Below are positions 49,184 to 62,682 of a DNA stretch of 64,000 nt, piece after piece. The notes beneath the pieces were generated by a model. It made no database searches. It was not told the origin of the DNA and saw only the letters and a program-made list of their open reading frames with translations. This stretch comes from Arcuatula senhousia (lineage: Eukaryota; Mollusca; Bivalvia; Mytilida; Mytilidae): positions 45,124,106-45,188,105 of the forward strand of contig OZ020303.1 of the NCBI GenBank assembly GCA_963971305.1, in the 5' to 3' direction. Made by a program: the position numbers and the translations under genes. Position 1 is the stretch's first letter, and every line of letters begins with the position of its first letter.

Positions 49184-50870
49184 TAGCACTAGCCTGTGCT
49201 AGGAGAGAGGACCGGACTACCACATGGATATAGTAATACGGAGAAAAACTGAAGACAAAGGAAATAATATGCGGAGATCACAACGTTAACAGATATCTTT
49301 CCTGTCACTTGCTGTGTGTTGGTGTGCTAACTGATAAGCACTAGCTTGTGTTAGGAGAGAGGACTGGACTACAGCACGAAGACAGTAATACACAGAAGAA
49401 ATACACACGCAGAGATTGGCAATGTCGCGAAAATCTTCCCTGGTATTTGCTACGTGCTGGTATTTCAAATGACAATAAGCACTAGCCTGTGCTGGGAGAG
49501 AAGACCGGACTACAACACGAAAGCAGTAATACAGAAACTACTAGACTTGGGAGAAATACGCATGACAAGTGCGACAATTTCACTGGAATCTTCCCTGGTA
49601 CTTGCTACGTGCTGGTGTTTTGGATGACAATTAGCACTAGCCTGTGCTAGGAGAGAGGACCGGACTACAACACGAAGGCAGTTATACAGAAACTACTAAA
49701 GACTTAGGAGAAATACGCATGATGAGAGCGACAATTTCACGGGAATCTTCCCTGGTACTTGCTACGTGCTGATGTTTTGGATGACAATTAGCACTAGCCT
49801 GTGCTAGGAAAGAAGACCACAGAGCAACACGGAACAAATTGCAATACAGTGAAACCTGTTGGATATAAGAGGAGATGTTTTCATGTCTCGAAACTAATAC
49901 CCTGTGTATGTTTTTTTACTAACCAAATGTACTATATGTACTTAAAATGTTCCGTTTAACTTGTTTTTTTTATATATATATAAAAAACAAAAGACCATGT
50001 TAACCGCACCGCCTCCAGAAATTCAATATTAATCAAATGAAAAAAATATCAAATTCCAAATTCTTACCTCAGACTTTTGACATCTTCAAATTTTGAATCA
50101 TGACTTGCTCTAAAATAACAAAGTTCTGACGTACTTATCTTCTCCACGAAAAGCACGTGCCGAATAGTCCTCTAAAAGTACATTTACCTAACTATTTTTA
50201 GATATCGATTTTCCATGTCCCACTCCTCGCATTTCCGTATGTAAGTCCAATACTCCCCCTCCCCCTTTTTTACAAATACAACCCAGACCTAATCACAACC
50301 AGGCAATATAAATTACCATTTCTACAACCATTTAATAATATTCCATAAGTACCCACCCTTAATTTTTTTTTCGAAAGTTAAAAAAAACGTATTCTTTCCA
50401 TGAAAATAAGTTAAATCATCTGCAAGCCGTCCATAGTTCTTGTATTTTTACAACTTTTTAAGGGATTATTGAACTGAGGGACCATATGACCCGGAAGCGA
50501 TAAAAACGCATCTTTATTTTGATTCAAGTAATGCGCTTAATTATCTCCCCCTGATTGTGACGGGTCAACATATAAGCGCTTGGGATGCCTACGCGTTAAT
50601 CAATACTTGACGTTTTGTTGTTTTAAGAGAAGCTAATGCCATCCCCAACTCTTCTCAATGCGATGCCACTCATTAAAATCTGAACTTATAAATATGAAAT
50701 ATAAAAAAAAAACAGCAATCATCAGTTTATTCCATCACTGGTAAGGGACAAAACTGAATGTTTGGATATCATTCAGTATAAAAGACACAGTAGAGGACAA
50801 ACCGGAAGATCACAAAGCTGACGGAAATCTACCCGGGTACTTGCTAGGTGCTGGTGTTTTAAATGACAAT
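49184..50870 (+). repeat. Satellite unit U26 (1687 bp)
   Basis: Standard unit with a private GTCGCGAAAATC (near 49430) in monomer 2. Confidence 0.95.
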
Positions 50871-52557
50871 TAGCACTAGCCTGTGCTAGGAGAGAGGACC
50901 GGACTACCACATGGATATAGTAATACGGAGAAAAACTGAAGACAAAGGAAATAATATGCGGAGATCACAACGTTAACAGATATCTTTCCTGTCACTTGCT
51001 GTGTGTTGGTGTGCTAACTGATAAGCACTAGCTTGTGTTAGGAGAGAGGACTGGACTACAGCACGAAGACAGTAATACACAGAAGAAATACACACGCAGA
51101 GATTGGCAATGTCGCGGAAATCTTCCCTGGTATTTGCTACGTGCTGGTATTTCAAATGACAATAAGCACTAGCCTGTGCTGGGAGAGAAGACCGGACTAC
51201 AACACGAAAGCAGTAATACAGAAACTACTAGACTTGGGAGAAATACGCATGACAAGTGCGACAATTTCACTGGAATCTTCCCTGGTACTTGCTACGTGCT
51301 GGTGTTTTGGATGACAATTAGCACTAGCCTGTGCTAGGAGAGAGGACCGGACTACAACACGAAGGCAGTTATACAGAAACTACTAAAGACTTAGGAGAAA
51401 TACGCATGATGAGAGCGACAATTTCACGGGAATCTTCCCTGGTACTTGCTACGTGCTGATGTTTTGGATGACAATTAGCACTAGCCTGTGCTAGGAAAGA
51501 AGACCACAGAGCAACACGGAACAAATTGCAATACAGTGAAACCTGTTGGATATAAGAGGAGATGTTTTCATGTCTCGAAACTAATACCCTGTGTATGTTT
51601 TTTTACTAACCAAATGTACTATATGTACTTAAAATGTTCCGTTTAACTTGTTTTTTTTATATATATATAAAAAACAAAAGACCATGTTAACCGCACCGCC
51701 TCCAGAAATTCAATATTAATCAAATGAAAAAAATATCAAATTCCAAATTCTTACCTCAGACTTTTGACATCTTCAAATTTTGAATCATGACTTGCTCTAA
51801 AATAACAAAGTTCTGACGTACTTATCTTCTCCACGAAAAGCACGTGCCGAATAGTCCTCTAAAAGTACATTTACCTAACTATTTTTAGATATCGATTTTC
51901 CATGTCCCACTCCTCGCATTTCCGTATGTAAGTCCAATACTCCCCCTCCCCCTTTTTTACAAATACAACCCAGACCTAATCACAACCAGGCAATATAAAT
52001 TACCATTTCTACAACCATTTAATAATATTCCATAAGTACCCACCCTTAATTTTTTTTTCGAAAGTTAAAAAAAACGTATTCTTTCCATGAAAATAAGTTA
52101 AATCATCTGCAAGCCGTCCATAGTTCTTGTATTTTTACAACTTTTTAAGGGATTATTGAACTGAGGGACCATATGACCCGGAAGCGATAAAAACGCATCT
52201 TTATTTTGATTCAAGTAATGCGCTTAATTATCTCCCCCTGATTGTGACGGGTCAACATATAAGCGCTTGGGATGCCTACGCGTTAATCAATACTTGACGT
52301 TTTGTTGTTTTAAGAGAAGCTAATGCCATCCCCAACTCTTCTCAATGCGATGCCACTCATTAAAATCTGAACTTATAAATATGAAATATAAAAAAAAAAC
52401 AGCAATCATCAGTTTATTCCATCACTGGTAAGGGACAAAACTGAATGTTTGGATATCATTCAGTATAAAAGACACAGTAGAGGACAAACCGGAAGATCAC
52501 AAAGCTGACGGAAATCTACCCGGGTACTTGCTAGGTGCTGGTGTTTTAAATGACAAT
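50871..52557 (+). repeat. Satellite unit U27 (1687 bp)
   Basis: Standard unit, no distinguishing change noticed. Confidence 0.95.
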
Positions 52558-54244
52558 TAGCACTAGCCTGTGCTAGGAGAGAGGACCGGACTACCACATG
52601 GATATAGTAATACGGAGAAAAACTGAAGACAAAGGAAATAATATGCGGAGATCACAACGTTAACAGATATCTTTCCTGTCACTTGCTGTGTGTTGGTGTG
52701 CTAACTGATAAGCACTAGCTTGTGTTAGGAGAGAGGACTGGACTACAGCACGAAGACAGTAATACACAGAAGAAATACACACGCAGAGATTGGCAATGTC
52801 GCGGAAATCTTCCCTGGTATTTGCTACGTGCTGGTATTTCAAATGACAATAAGCACTAGCCTGTGCTGGGAGAGAAGACCGGACTACAACACGAAAGCAG
52901 TAATACAGAAACTACTAGACTTGGGAGAAATACGCATGACAAGTGCGACAATTTCACTGGAATCTTCCCTGGTACTTGCTACGTGCTGGTGTTTTGGATG
53001 ACAATTAGCACTAGCCTGTGCTAGGAGAGAGGACCGGACTACAACACGAAGGCAGTTATACAGAAACTACTAAAGACTTAGGAGAAATACGCATGATGAG
53101 AGCGACAATTTCACGGGAATCTTCCCTGGTACTTGCTACGTGCTGATGTTTTGGATGACAATTAGCACTAGCCTGTGCTAGGAAAGAAGACCACAGAGCA
53201 ACACGGAACAAATTGCAATACAGTGAAACCTGTTGGATATAAGAGGAGATGTTTTCATGTCTCGAAACTAATACCCTGTGTATGTTTTTTTACTAACCAA
53301 ATGTACTATATGTACTTAAAATGTTCCGTTTAACTTGTTTTTTTTATATATATATAAAAAACAAAAGACCATGTTAACCGCACCGCCTCCAGAAATTCAA
53401 TATTAATCAAATGAAAAAAATATCAAATTCCAAATTCTTACCTCAGACTTTTGACATCTTCAAATTTTGAATCATGACTTGCTCTAAAATAACAAAGTTC
53501 TGACGTACTTATCTTCTCCACGAAAAGCACGTGCCGAATAGTCCTCTAAAAGTACATTTACCTAACTATTTTTAGATATCGATTTTCCATGTCCCACTCC
53601 TCGCATTTCCGTATGTAAGTCCAATACTCCCCCTCCCCCTTTTTTACAAATACAACCCAGACCTAATCACAACCAGGCAATATAAATTACCATTTCTACA
53701 ACCATTTAATAATATTCCATAAGTACCCACCCTTAATTTTTTTTTCGAAAGTTAAAAAAAACGTATTCTTTCCATGAAAATAAGTTAAATCATCTGCAAG
53801 CCGTCCATAGTTCTTGTATTTTTACAACTTTTTAAGGGATTATTGAACTGAGGGACCATATGACCCGGAAGCGATAAAAACGCATCTTTATTTTGATTCA
53901 AGTAATGCGCTTAATTATCTCCCCCTGATTGTGACGGGTCAACATATAAGCGCTTGGGATGCCTACGCGTTAATCAATACTTGACGTTTTGTTGTTTTAA
54001 GAGAAGCTAATGCCATCCCCAACTCTTCTCAATGCGATGCCACTCATTAAAATCTGAACTTATAAATATGAAATATAAAAAAAAAACAGCAATCATCAGT
54101 TTATTCCATCACTGGTAAGGGACAAAACTGAATGTTTGGATATCATTCAGTATAAAAGACACAGTAGAGGACAAACCGGAAGATCACAAAGCTGACGGAA
54201 ATCTACCCGGGTACTTGCTAGGTGCTGGTGTTTTAAATGACAAT
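52558..54244 (+). repeat. Satellite unit U28 (1687 bp)
   Basis: Standard unit, no distinguishing change noticed; looks the same as U27. Confidence 0.95.
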
Positions 54245-55932
54245 TAGCACTAGCCTGTGCTAGGAGAGAGGACCGGACTACCACATGGATATAGTAATAC
54301 GGAGAAAAACTGAAGACAAAGGAAATAATATGCGGAGATCACAACGTTAACAGATATCTTTCCTGTCACTTGCTGTGTGTTGGTGTGCTAACTGATAAGC
54401 ACTAGCTTGTGTTAGGAGAGAGGACTGGACTACAGCACGAAGACAGTAATACACAGAAGAAATACACACGCAGAGATTGGCAATGTCGCGGAAATCTTCC
54501 CTGGTATTTGCTACGTGCTGGTATTTCAAATGACAATAAGCACTAGCCTGTGCTGGGAGAGAAGACCGGACTACAACACGAAAGCAGTAATACAGAAACT
54601 ACTAGACTTGGGAGAAATACGCATGACAAGTGCGACAATTTCACTGGAATCTTCCCTGGTACTTGCTACGTGCTGGTGTTTTGGATGACAATTAGCACTA
54701 GCCTGTGCTAGGAGAGAGGACCGGACTACAACACGAAGGCAGTTATACAGAAACTACTAAAGACTTAGGAGAAATACGCATGATGAGAGCGACAATTTCA
54801 CGGGAATCTTCCCTGGTACTTGCTACGTGCTGATGTTTTGGATGACAATTAGCACTAGCCTGTGCTAGGAAAGAAGACCACAGAGCAACACGGAACAAAT
54901 TGCAATACAGTGAAACCTGTTGGATATAAGAGGAGATGTTTTCATGTCTCGAAACTAATACCCTGTGTATGTTTTTTTACTAACCAAATGTACTATATGT
55001 ACTTAAAATGTTCCGTTTAACTTGTTTTTTTTTATATATATATAAAAAACAAAAGACCATGTTAACCGCACCGCCTCCAGAAATTCAATATTAATCAAAT
55101 GAAAAAAATATCAAATTCCAAATTCTTACCTCAGACTTTTGACATCTTCAAATTTTGAATCATGACTTGCTCTAAAATAACAAAGTTCTGACGTACTTAT
55201 CTTCTCCACGAAAAGCACGTGCCGAATAGTCCTCTAAAAGTACATTTACCTAACTATTTTTAGATATCGATTTTCCATGTCCCACTCCTCGCATTTCCGT
55301 ATGTAAGTCCAATACTCCCCCTCCCCCTTTTTTACAAATACAACCCAGACCTAATCACAACCAGGCAATATAAATTACCATTTCTACAACCATTTAATAA
55401 TATTCCATAAGTACCCACCCTTAATTTTTTTTTCGAAAGTTAAAAAAAACGTATTCTTTCCATGAAAATAAGTTAAATCATCTGCAAGCCGTCCATAGTT
55501 CTTGTATTTTTACAACTTTTTAAGGGATTATTGAACTGAGGGACCATATGACCCGGAAGCGATAAAAACGCATCTTTATTTTGATTCAAGTAATGCGCTT
55601 AATTATCTCCCCCTGATTGTGACGGGTCAACATATAAGCGCTTGGGATGCCTACGCGTTAATCAATACTTGACGTTTTGTTGTTTTAAGAGAAGCTAATG
55701 CCATCCCCAACTCTTCTCAATGCGATGCCACTCATTAAAATCTGAACTTATAAATATGAAATATAAAAAAAAAACAGCAATCATCAGTTTATTCCATCAC
55801 TGGTAAGGGACAAAACTGAATGTTTGGATATCATTCAGTATAAAAGACACAGTAGAGGACAAACCGGAAGATCACAAAGCTGACGGAAATCTACCCGGGT
55901 ACTTGCTAGGTGCTGGTGTTTTAAATGACAAT
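54245..55932 (+). repeat. Satellite unit U29 (1688 bp)
   Basis: Standard unit, one extra T before the AT palindrome. Confidence 0.95.
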
Positions 55933-57620
55933 TAGCACTAGCCTGTGCTAGGAGAGAGGACCGGACTACCACATGGATATAGTAATACGGAGAAAAACTG
56001 AAGACAAAGGAAATAATATGCGGAGATCACAACGTTAACAGATATCTTTCCTGTCACTTGCTGTGTGTTGGTGTGCTAACTGATAAGCACTAGCTTGTGT
56101 TAGGAGAGAGGACTGGACTACAGCACGAAGACAGTAATACACAGAAGAAATACACACGCAGAGATTGGCAATGTCGCGGAAATCTTCCCTGGTATTTGCT
56201 ACGTGCTGGTATTTCAAATGACAATAAGCACTAGCCTGTGCTGGGAGAGAAGACCGGACTACAACACGAAAGCAGTAATACAGAAACTACTAGACTTGGG
56301 AGAAATACGCATGACAAGTGCGACAATTTCACTGGAATCTTCCCTGGTACTTGCTACGTGCTGGTGTTTTGGATGACAATTAGCACTAGCCTGTGCTAGG
56401 AGAGAGGACCGGACTACAACACGAAGGCAGTTATACAGAAACTACTAAAGACTTAGGAGAAATACGCATGATGAGAGCGACAATTTCACGGGAATCTTCC
56501 CTGGTACTTGCTACGTGCTGATGTTTTGGATGACAATTAGCACTAGCCTGTGCTAGGAAAGAAGACCACAGAGCAACACGGAACAAATTGCAATACAGTG
56601 AAACCTGTTGGATATAAGAGGAGATGTTTTCATGTCTCGAAACTAATACCCTGTGTATGTTTTTTTACTAACCAAATGTACTATATGTACTTAAAATGTT
56701 CCGTTTAACTTGTTTTTTTTTATATATATATAAAAAACAAAAGACCATGTTAACCGCACCGCCTCCAGAAATTCAATATTAATCAAATGAAAAAAATATC
56801 AAATTCCAAATTCTTACCTCAGACTTTTGACATCTTCAAATTTTGAATCATGACTTGCTCTAAAATAACAAAGTTCTGACGTACTTATCTTCTCCACGAA
56901 AAGCACGTGCCGAATAGTCCTCTAAAAGTACATTTACCTAACTATTTTTAGATATCGATTTTCCATGTCCCACTCCTCGCATTTCCGTATGTAAGTCCAA
57001 TACTCCCCCTCCCCCTTTTTTACAAATACAACCCAGACCTAATCACAACCAGGCAATATAAATTACCATTTCTACAACCATTTAATAATATTCCATAAGT
57101 ACCCACCCTTAATTTTTTTTTCGAAAGTTAAAAAAAACGAATTCTTTCCATGAAAATAAGTTAAATCATCTGCAAGCCGTCCATAGTTCTTGTATTTTTA
57201 CAACTTTTTAAGGGATTATTGAACTGAGGGACCATATGACCCGGAAGCGATAAAAACGCATCTTTATTTTGATTCAAGTAATGCGCTTAATTATCTCCCC
57301 CTGATTGTGACGGGTCAACATATAAGCGCTTGGGATGCCTACGCGTTAATCAATACTTGACGTTTTGTTGTTTTAAGAGAAGCTAATGCCATCCCCAACT
57401 CTTCTCAATGCGATGCCACTCATTAAAAACTGAACTTATAAATATGAAATATAAAAAAAAAACAGCAATCATCAGTTTATTCCATCACTGGTAAGGGACA
57501 AAACTGAATGTTTGGATATCATTCAGTATAAAAGACACAGTAGAGGACAAACCGGAAGATCACAAAGCTGACGGAAATCTACCCGGGTACTTGCTAGGTG
57601 CTGGTGTTTTAAATGACAAT
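55933..57620 (+). repeat. Satellite unit U30 (1688 bp), first half of duplicated dimer
   Basis: Has ACGAATTC (57140) instead of ACGTATTC, creating an EcoRI site, and CATTAAAAAC (57429) instead of CATTAAAATC. Both recur exactly 3375 bp later in U32 and nowhere else. Confidence 0.95.
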
Positions 57621-59307
57621 TAGCACTAGCCTGTGCTAGGAGAGAGGACCGGACTACCACATGGATATAGTAATACGGAGAAAAACTGAAGACAAAGGAA
57701 ATAATATGCGGAGATCACAACGTTAACAGATATCTTTCCTGTCACTTGCTGTGTGTTGGTGTGCTAACTGATAAGCACTAGCTTGTGTTAGGAGAGAGGA
57801 CTGGACTACAGCACGAAGACAGTAATACACAGAAGAAATACACACGCAGAGATTGGCAATGTCACGGAAATCTTCCCTGGTATTTGCTACGTGCTGGTAT
57901 TTCAAATGACAATAAGCACTAGCCTGTGCTGGGAGAGAAGACCGGACTACAACACGAAAGCAGTAATACAGAAACTACTAGACTTGGGAGAAATACGCAT
58001 GACAAGTGCGACAATTTCACTGGAATCTTCCCTGGTACTTGCTACGTGCTGGTGTTTTGGATGACAATTAGCACTAGCCTGTGCTAGGAGAGAGGACCGG
58101 ACTACAACACGAAGGCAGTTATACAGAAACTACTAAAGACTTAGGAGAAATACGCATGATGAGAGCGACAATTTCACGGGAATCTTCCCTGGTACTTGCT
58201 ACGTGCTGATGTTTTGGATGACAATTAGCACTAGCCTGTGCTAGGAAAGAAGACCACAGAGCAACACGGAACAAATTGCAATACAGTGAAACCTGTTGGA
58301 TATAAGAGGAGATGTTTTCATGTCTCGAAACTAATACCCTGTGTATGTTTTTTTACTAACCAAATGTACTATATGTACTTAAAATGTTCCGTTTAACTTG
58401 TTTTTTTTATATATATATAAAAAACAAAAGACCATGTTAACCGCACCGCCTCCAGAAATTCAATATTAATCAAATGAAAAAAATATCAAATTCCAAATTC
58501 TTACCTCAGACTTTTGACATCTTCAAATTTTGAATCATGACTTGCTCTAAAATAACAAAGTTCTGACGTACTTATCTTCTCCACGAAAAGCACGTGCCGA
58601 ATAGTCCTCTAAAAGTACATTTACCTAACTATTTTTAGATATCGATTTTCCATGTCCCACTCCTCGCATTTCCGTATGTAAGTCCAATACTCCCCCTCCC
58701 CCTTTTTTACAAATACAACCCAGACCTAATCACAACCAGGCAATATAAATTACCATTTCTACAACCATTTAATAATATTCCATAAGTACCCACCCTTAAT
58801 TTTTTTTTCGAAAGTTAAAAAAAACGTATTCTTTCCATGAAAATAAGTTAAATCATCTGCAAGCCGTCCATAGTTCTTGTATTTTTACAACTTTTTAAGG
58901 GATTATTGAACTGAGGGACCATATGACCCGGAAGCGATAAAAACGCATCTTTATTTTGATTCAAGTAATGCGCTTAATTATCTCCCCCTGATTGTGACGG
59001 GTCAACATATAAGCGCTTGGGATGCCTACGCGTTAATCAATACTTGACGTTTTGTTGTTTTAAGAGAAGCTAATGCCATCCCCAACTCTTCTCAATGCGA
59101 TGCCACTCATTAAAATCTGAACTTATAAATATGAAATATAAAAAAAAAACAGCAATCATCAGTTTATTCCATCACTGGTAAGGGACAAAACTGAATGTTT
59201 GGATATCATTCAGTATAAAAGACACAGTAGAGGACAAACCGGAAGATCACAAAGCTGACGGAAATCTACCCGGGTACTTGCTAGGTGCTGGTGTTTTAAA
59301 TGACAAT
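57621..59307 (+). repeat. Satellite unit U31 (1687 bp), second half of duplicated dimer
   Basis: Has GTCACGG (57864) in monomer 2 instead of GTCGCGG, recurring 3375 bp later in U33. Spacer is of the common type. Confidence 0.95.
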
Positions 59308-60995
59308 TAGCACTAGCCTGTGCTAGGAGAGAGGACCGGACTACCACATGGATATAGTAATACGGAGAAAAACTGAAGACAAAGGAAATAATATGCGGAG
59401 ATCACAACGTTAACAGATATCTTTCCTGTCACTTGCTGTGTGTTGGTGTGCTAACTGATAAGCACTAGCTTGTGTTAGGAGAGAGGACTGGACTACAGCA
59501 CGAAGACAGTAATACACAGAAGAAATACACACGCAGAGATTGGCAATGTCGCGGAAATCTTCCCTGGTATTTGCTACGTGCTGGTATTTCAAATGACAAT
59601 AAGCACTAGCCTGTGCTGGGAGAGAAGACCGGACTACAACACGAAAGCAGTAATACAGAAACTACTAGACTTGGGAGAAATACGCATGACAAGTGCGACA
59701 ATTTCACTGGAATCTTCCCTGGTACTTGCTACGTGCTGGTGTTTTGGATGACAATTAGCACTAGCCTGTGCTAGGAGAGAGGACCGGACTACAACACGAA
59801 GGCAGTTATACAGAAACTACTAAAGACTTAGGAGAAATACGCATGATGAGAGCGACAATTTCACGGGAATCTTCCCTGGTACTTGCTACGTGCTGATGTT
59901 TTGGATGACAATTAGCACTAGCCTGTGCTAGGAAAGAAGACCACAGAGCAACACGGAACAAATTGCAATACAGTGAAACCTGTTGGATATAAGAGGAGAT
60001 GTTTTCATGTCTCGAAACTAATACCCTGTGTATGTTTTTTTACTAACCAAATGTACTATATGTACTTAAAATGTTCCGTTTAACTTGTTTTTTTTTATAT
60101 ATATATAAAAAACAAAAGACCATGTTAACCGCACCGCCTCCAGAAATTCAATATTAATCAAATGAAAAAAATATCAAATTCCAAATTCTTACCTCAGACT
60201 TTTGACATCTTCAAATTTTGAATCATGACTTGCTCTAAAATAACAAAGTTCTGACGTACTTATCTTCTCCACGAAAAGCACGTGCCGAATAGTCCTCTAA
60301 AAGTACATTTACCTAACTATTTTTAGATATCGATTTTCCATGTCCCACTCCTCGCATTTCCGTATGTAAGTCCAATACTCCCCCTCCCCCTTTTTTACAA
60401 ATACAACCCAGACCTAATCACAACCAGGCAATATAAATTACCATTTCTACAACCATTTAATAATATTCCATAAGTACCCACCCTTAATTTTTTTTTCGAA
60501 AGTTAAAAAAAACGAATTCTTTCCATGAAAATAAGTTAAATCATCTGCAAGCCGTCCATAGTTCTTGTATTTTTACAACTTTTTAAGGGATTATTGAACT
60601 GAGGGACCATATGACCCGGAAGCGATAAAAACGCATCTTTATTTTGATTCAAGTAATGCGCTTAATTATCTCCCCCTGATTGTGACGGGTCAACATATAA
60701 GCGCTTGGGATGCCTACGCGTTAATCAATACTTGACGTTTTGTTGTTTTAAGAGAAGCTAATGCCATCCCCAACTCTTCTCAATGCGATGCCACTCATTA
60801 AAAACTGAACTTATAAATATGAAATATAAAAAAAAAACAGCAATCATCAGTTTATTCCATCACTGGTAAGGGACAAAACTGAATGTTTGGATATCATTCA
60901 GTATAAAAGACACAGTAGAGGACAAACCGGAAGATCACAAAGCTGACGGAAATCTACCCGGGTACTTGCTAGGTGCTGGTGTTTTAAATGACAAT
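59308..60995 (+). repeat. Satellite unit U32 (1688 bp), copy of U30
   Basis: ACGAATTC (60515) and CATTAAAAAC (60804), as in U30. Confidence 0.95.
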
Positions 60996-62682
60996 TAGCA
61001 CTAGCCTGTGCTAGGAGAGAGGACCGGACTACCACATGGATATAGTAATACGGAGAAAAACTGAAGACAAAGGAAATAATATGCGGAGATCACAACGTTA
61101 ACAGATATCTTTCCTGTCACTTGCTGTGTGTTGGTGTGCTAACTGATAAGCACTAGCTTGTGTTAGGAGAGAGGACTGGACTACAGCACGAAGACAGTAA
61201 TACACAGAAGAAATACACACGCAGAGATTGGCAATGTCACGGAAATCTTCCCTGGTATTTGCTACGTGCTGGTATTTCAAATGACAATAAGCACTAGCCT
61301 GTGCTGGGAGAGAAGACCGGACTACAACACGAAAGCAGTAATACAGAAACTACTAGACTTGGGAGAAATACGCATGACAAGTGCGACAATTTCACTGGAA
61401 TCTTCCCTGGTACTTGCTACGTGCTGGTGTTTTGGATGACAATTAGCACTAGCCTGTGCTAGGAGAGAGGACCGGACTACAACACGAAGGCAGTTATACA
61501 GAAACTACTAAAGACTTAGGAGAAATACGCATGATGAGAGCGACAATTTCACGGGAATCTTCCCTGGTACTTGCTACGTGCTGATGTTTTGGATGACAAT
61601 TAGCACTAGCCTGTGCTAGGAAAGAAGACCACAGAGCAACACGGAACAAATTGCAATACAGTGAAACCTGTTGGATATAAGAGGAGATGTTTTCATGTCT
61701 CGAAACTAATACCCTGTGTATGTTTTTTTACTAACCAAATGTACTATATGTACTTAAAATGTTCCGTTTAACTTGTTTTTTTTATATATATATAAAAAAC
61801 AAAAGACCATGTTAACCGCACCGCCTCCAGAAATTCAATATTAATCAAATGAAAAAAATATCAAATTCCAAATTCTTACCTCAGACTTTTGACATCTTCA
61901 AATTTTGAATCATGACTTGCTCTAAAATAACAAAGTTCTGACGTACTTATCTTCTCCACGAAAAGCACGTGCCGAATAGTCCTCTAAAAGTACATTTACC
62001 TAACTATTTTTAGATATCGATTTTCCATGTCCCACTCCTCGCATTTCCGTATGTAAGTCCAATACTCCCCCTCCCCCTTTTTTACAAATACAACCCAGAC
62101 CTAATCACAACCAGGCAATATAAATTACCATTTCTACAACCATTTAATAATATTCCATAAGTACCCACCCTTAATTTTTTTTTCGAAAGTTAAAAAAAAC
62201 GTATTCTTTCCATGAAAATAAGTTAAATCATCTGCAAGCCGTCCATAGTTCTTGTATTTTTACAACTTTTTAAGGGATTATTGAACTGAGGGACCATATG
62301 ACCCGGAAGCGATAAAAACGCATCTTTATTTTGATTCAAGTAATGCGCTTAATTATCTCCCCCTGATTGTGACGGGTCAACATATAAGCGCTTGGGATGC
62401 CTACGCGTTAATCAATACTTGACGTTTTGTTGTTTTAAGAGAAGCTAATGCCATCCCCAACTCTTCTCAATGCGATGCCACTCATTAAAATCTGAACTTA
62501 TAAATATGAAATATTAAAAAAAAACAGCAATCATCAGTTTATTCCATCACTGGTAAGGGAGAAAACTGAATGTTTGGATATCATTCAGTATAAAAGACAC
62601 AGTAGAGGACAAACCGGAAGATCACAAAGCTGACGGAAATCTACCCGGGTACTTGCTAGGTGCTGGTGTTTTAAATGACAAT
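60996..62682 (+). repeat. Satellite unit U33 (1687 bp), copy of U31 with a different tail
   Basis: GTCACGG (61239), as in U31. The tail then switches to GAAATATTAAAA (near 62509), as in U4, with a private GGGAGAAAACTG (near 62560), which leaves the hairpin stem intact. Confidence 0.95.
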
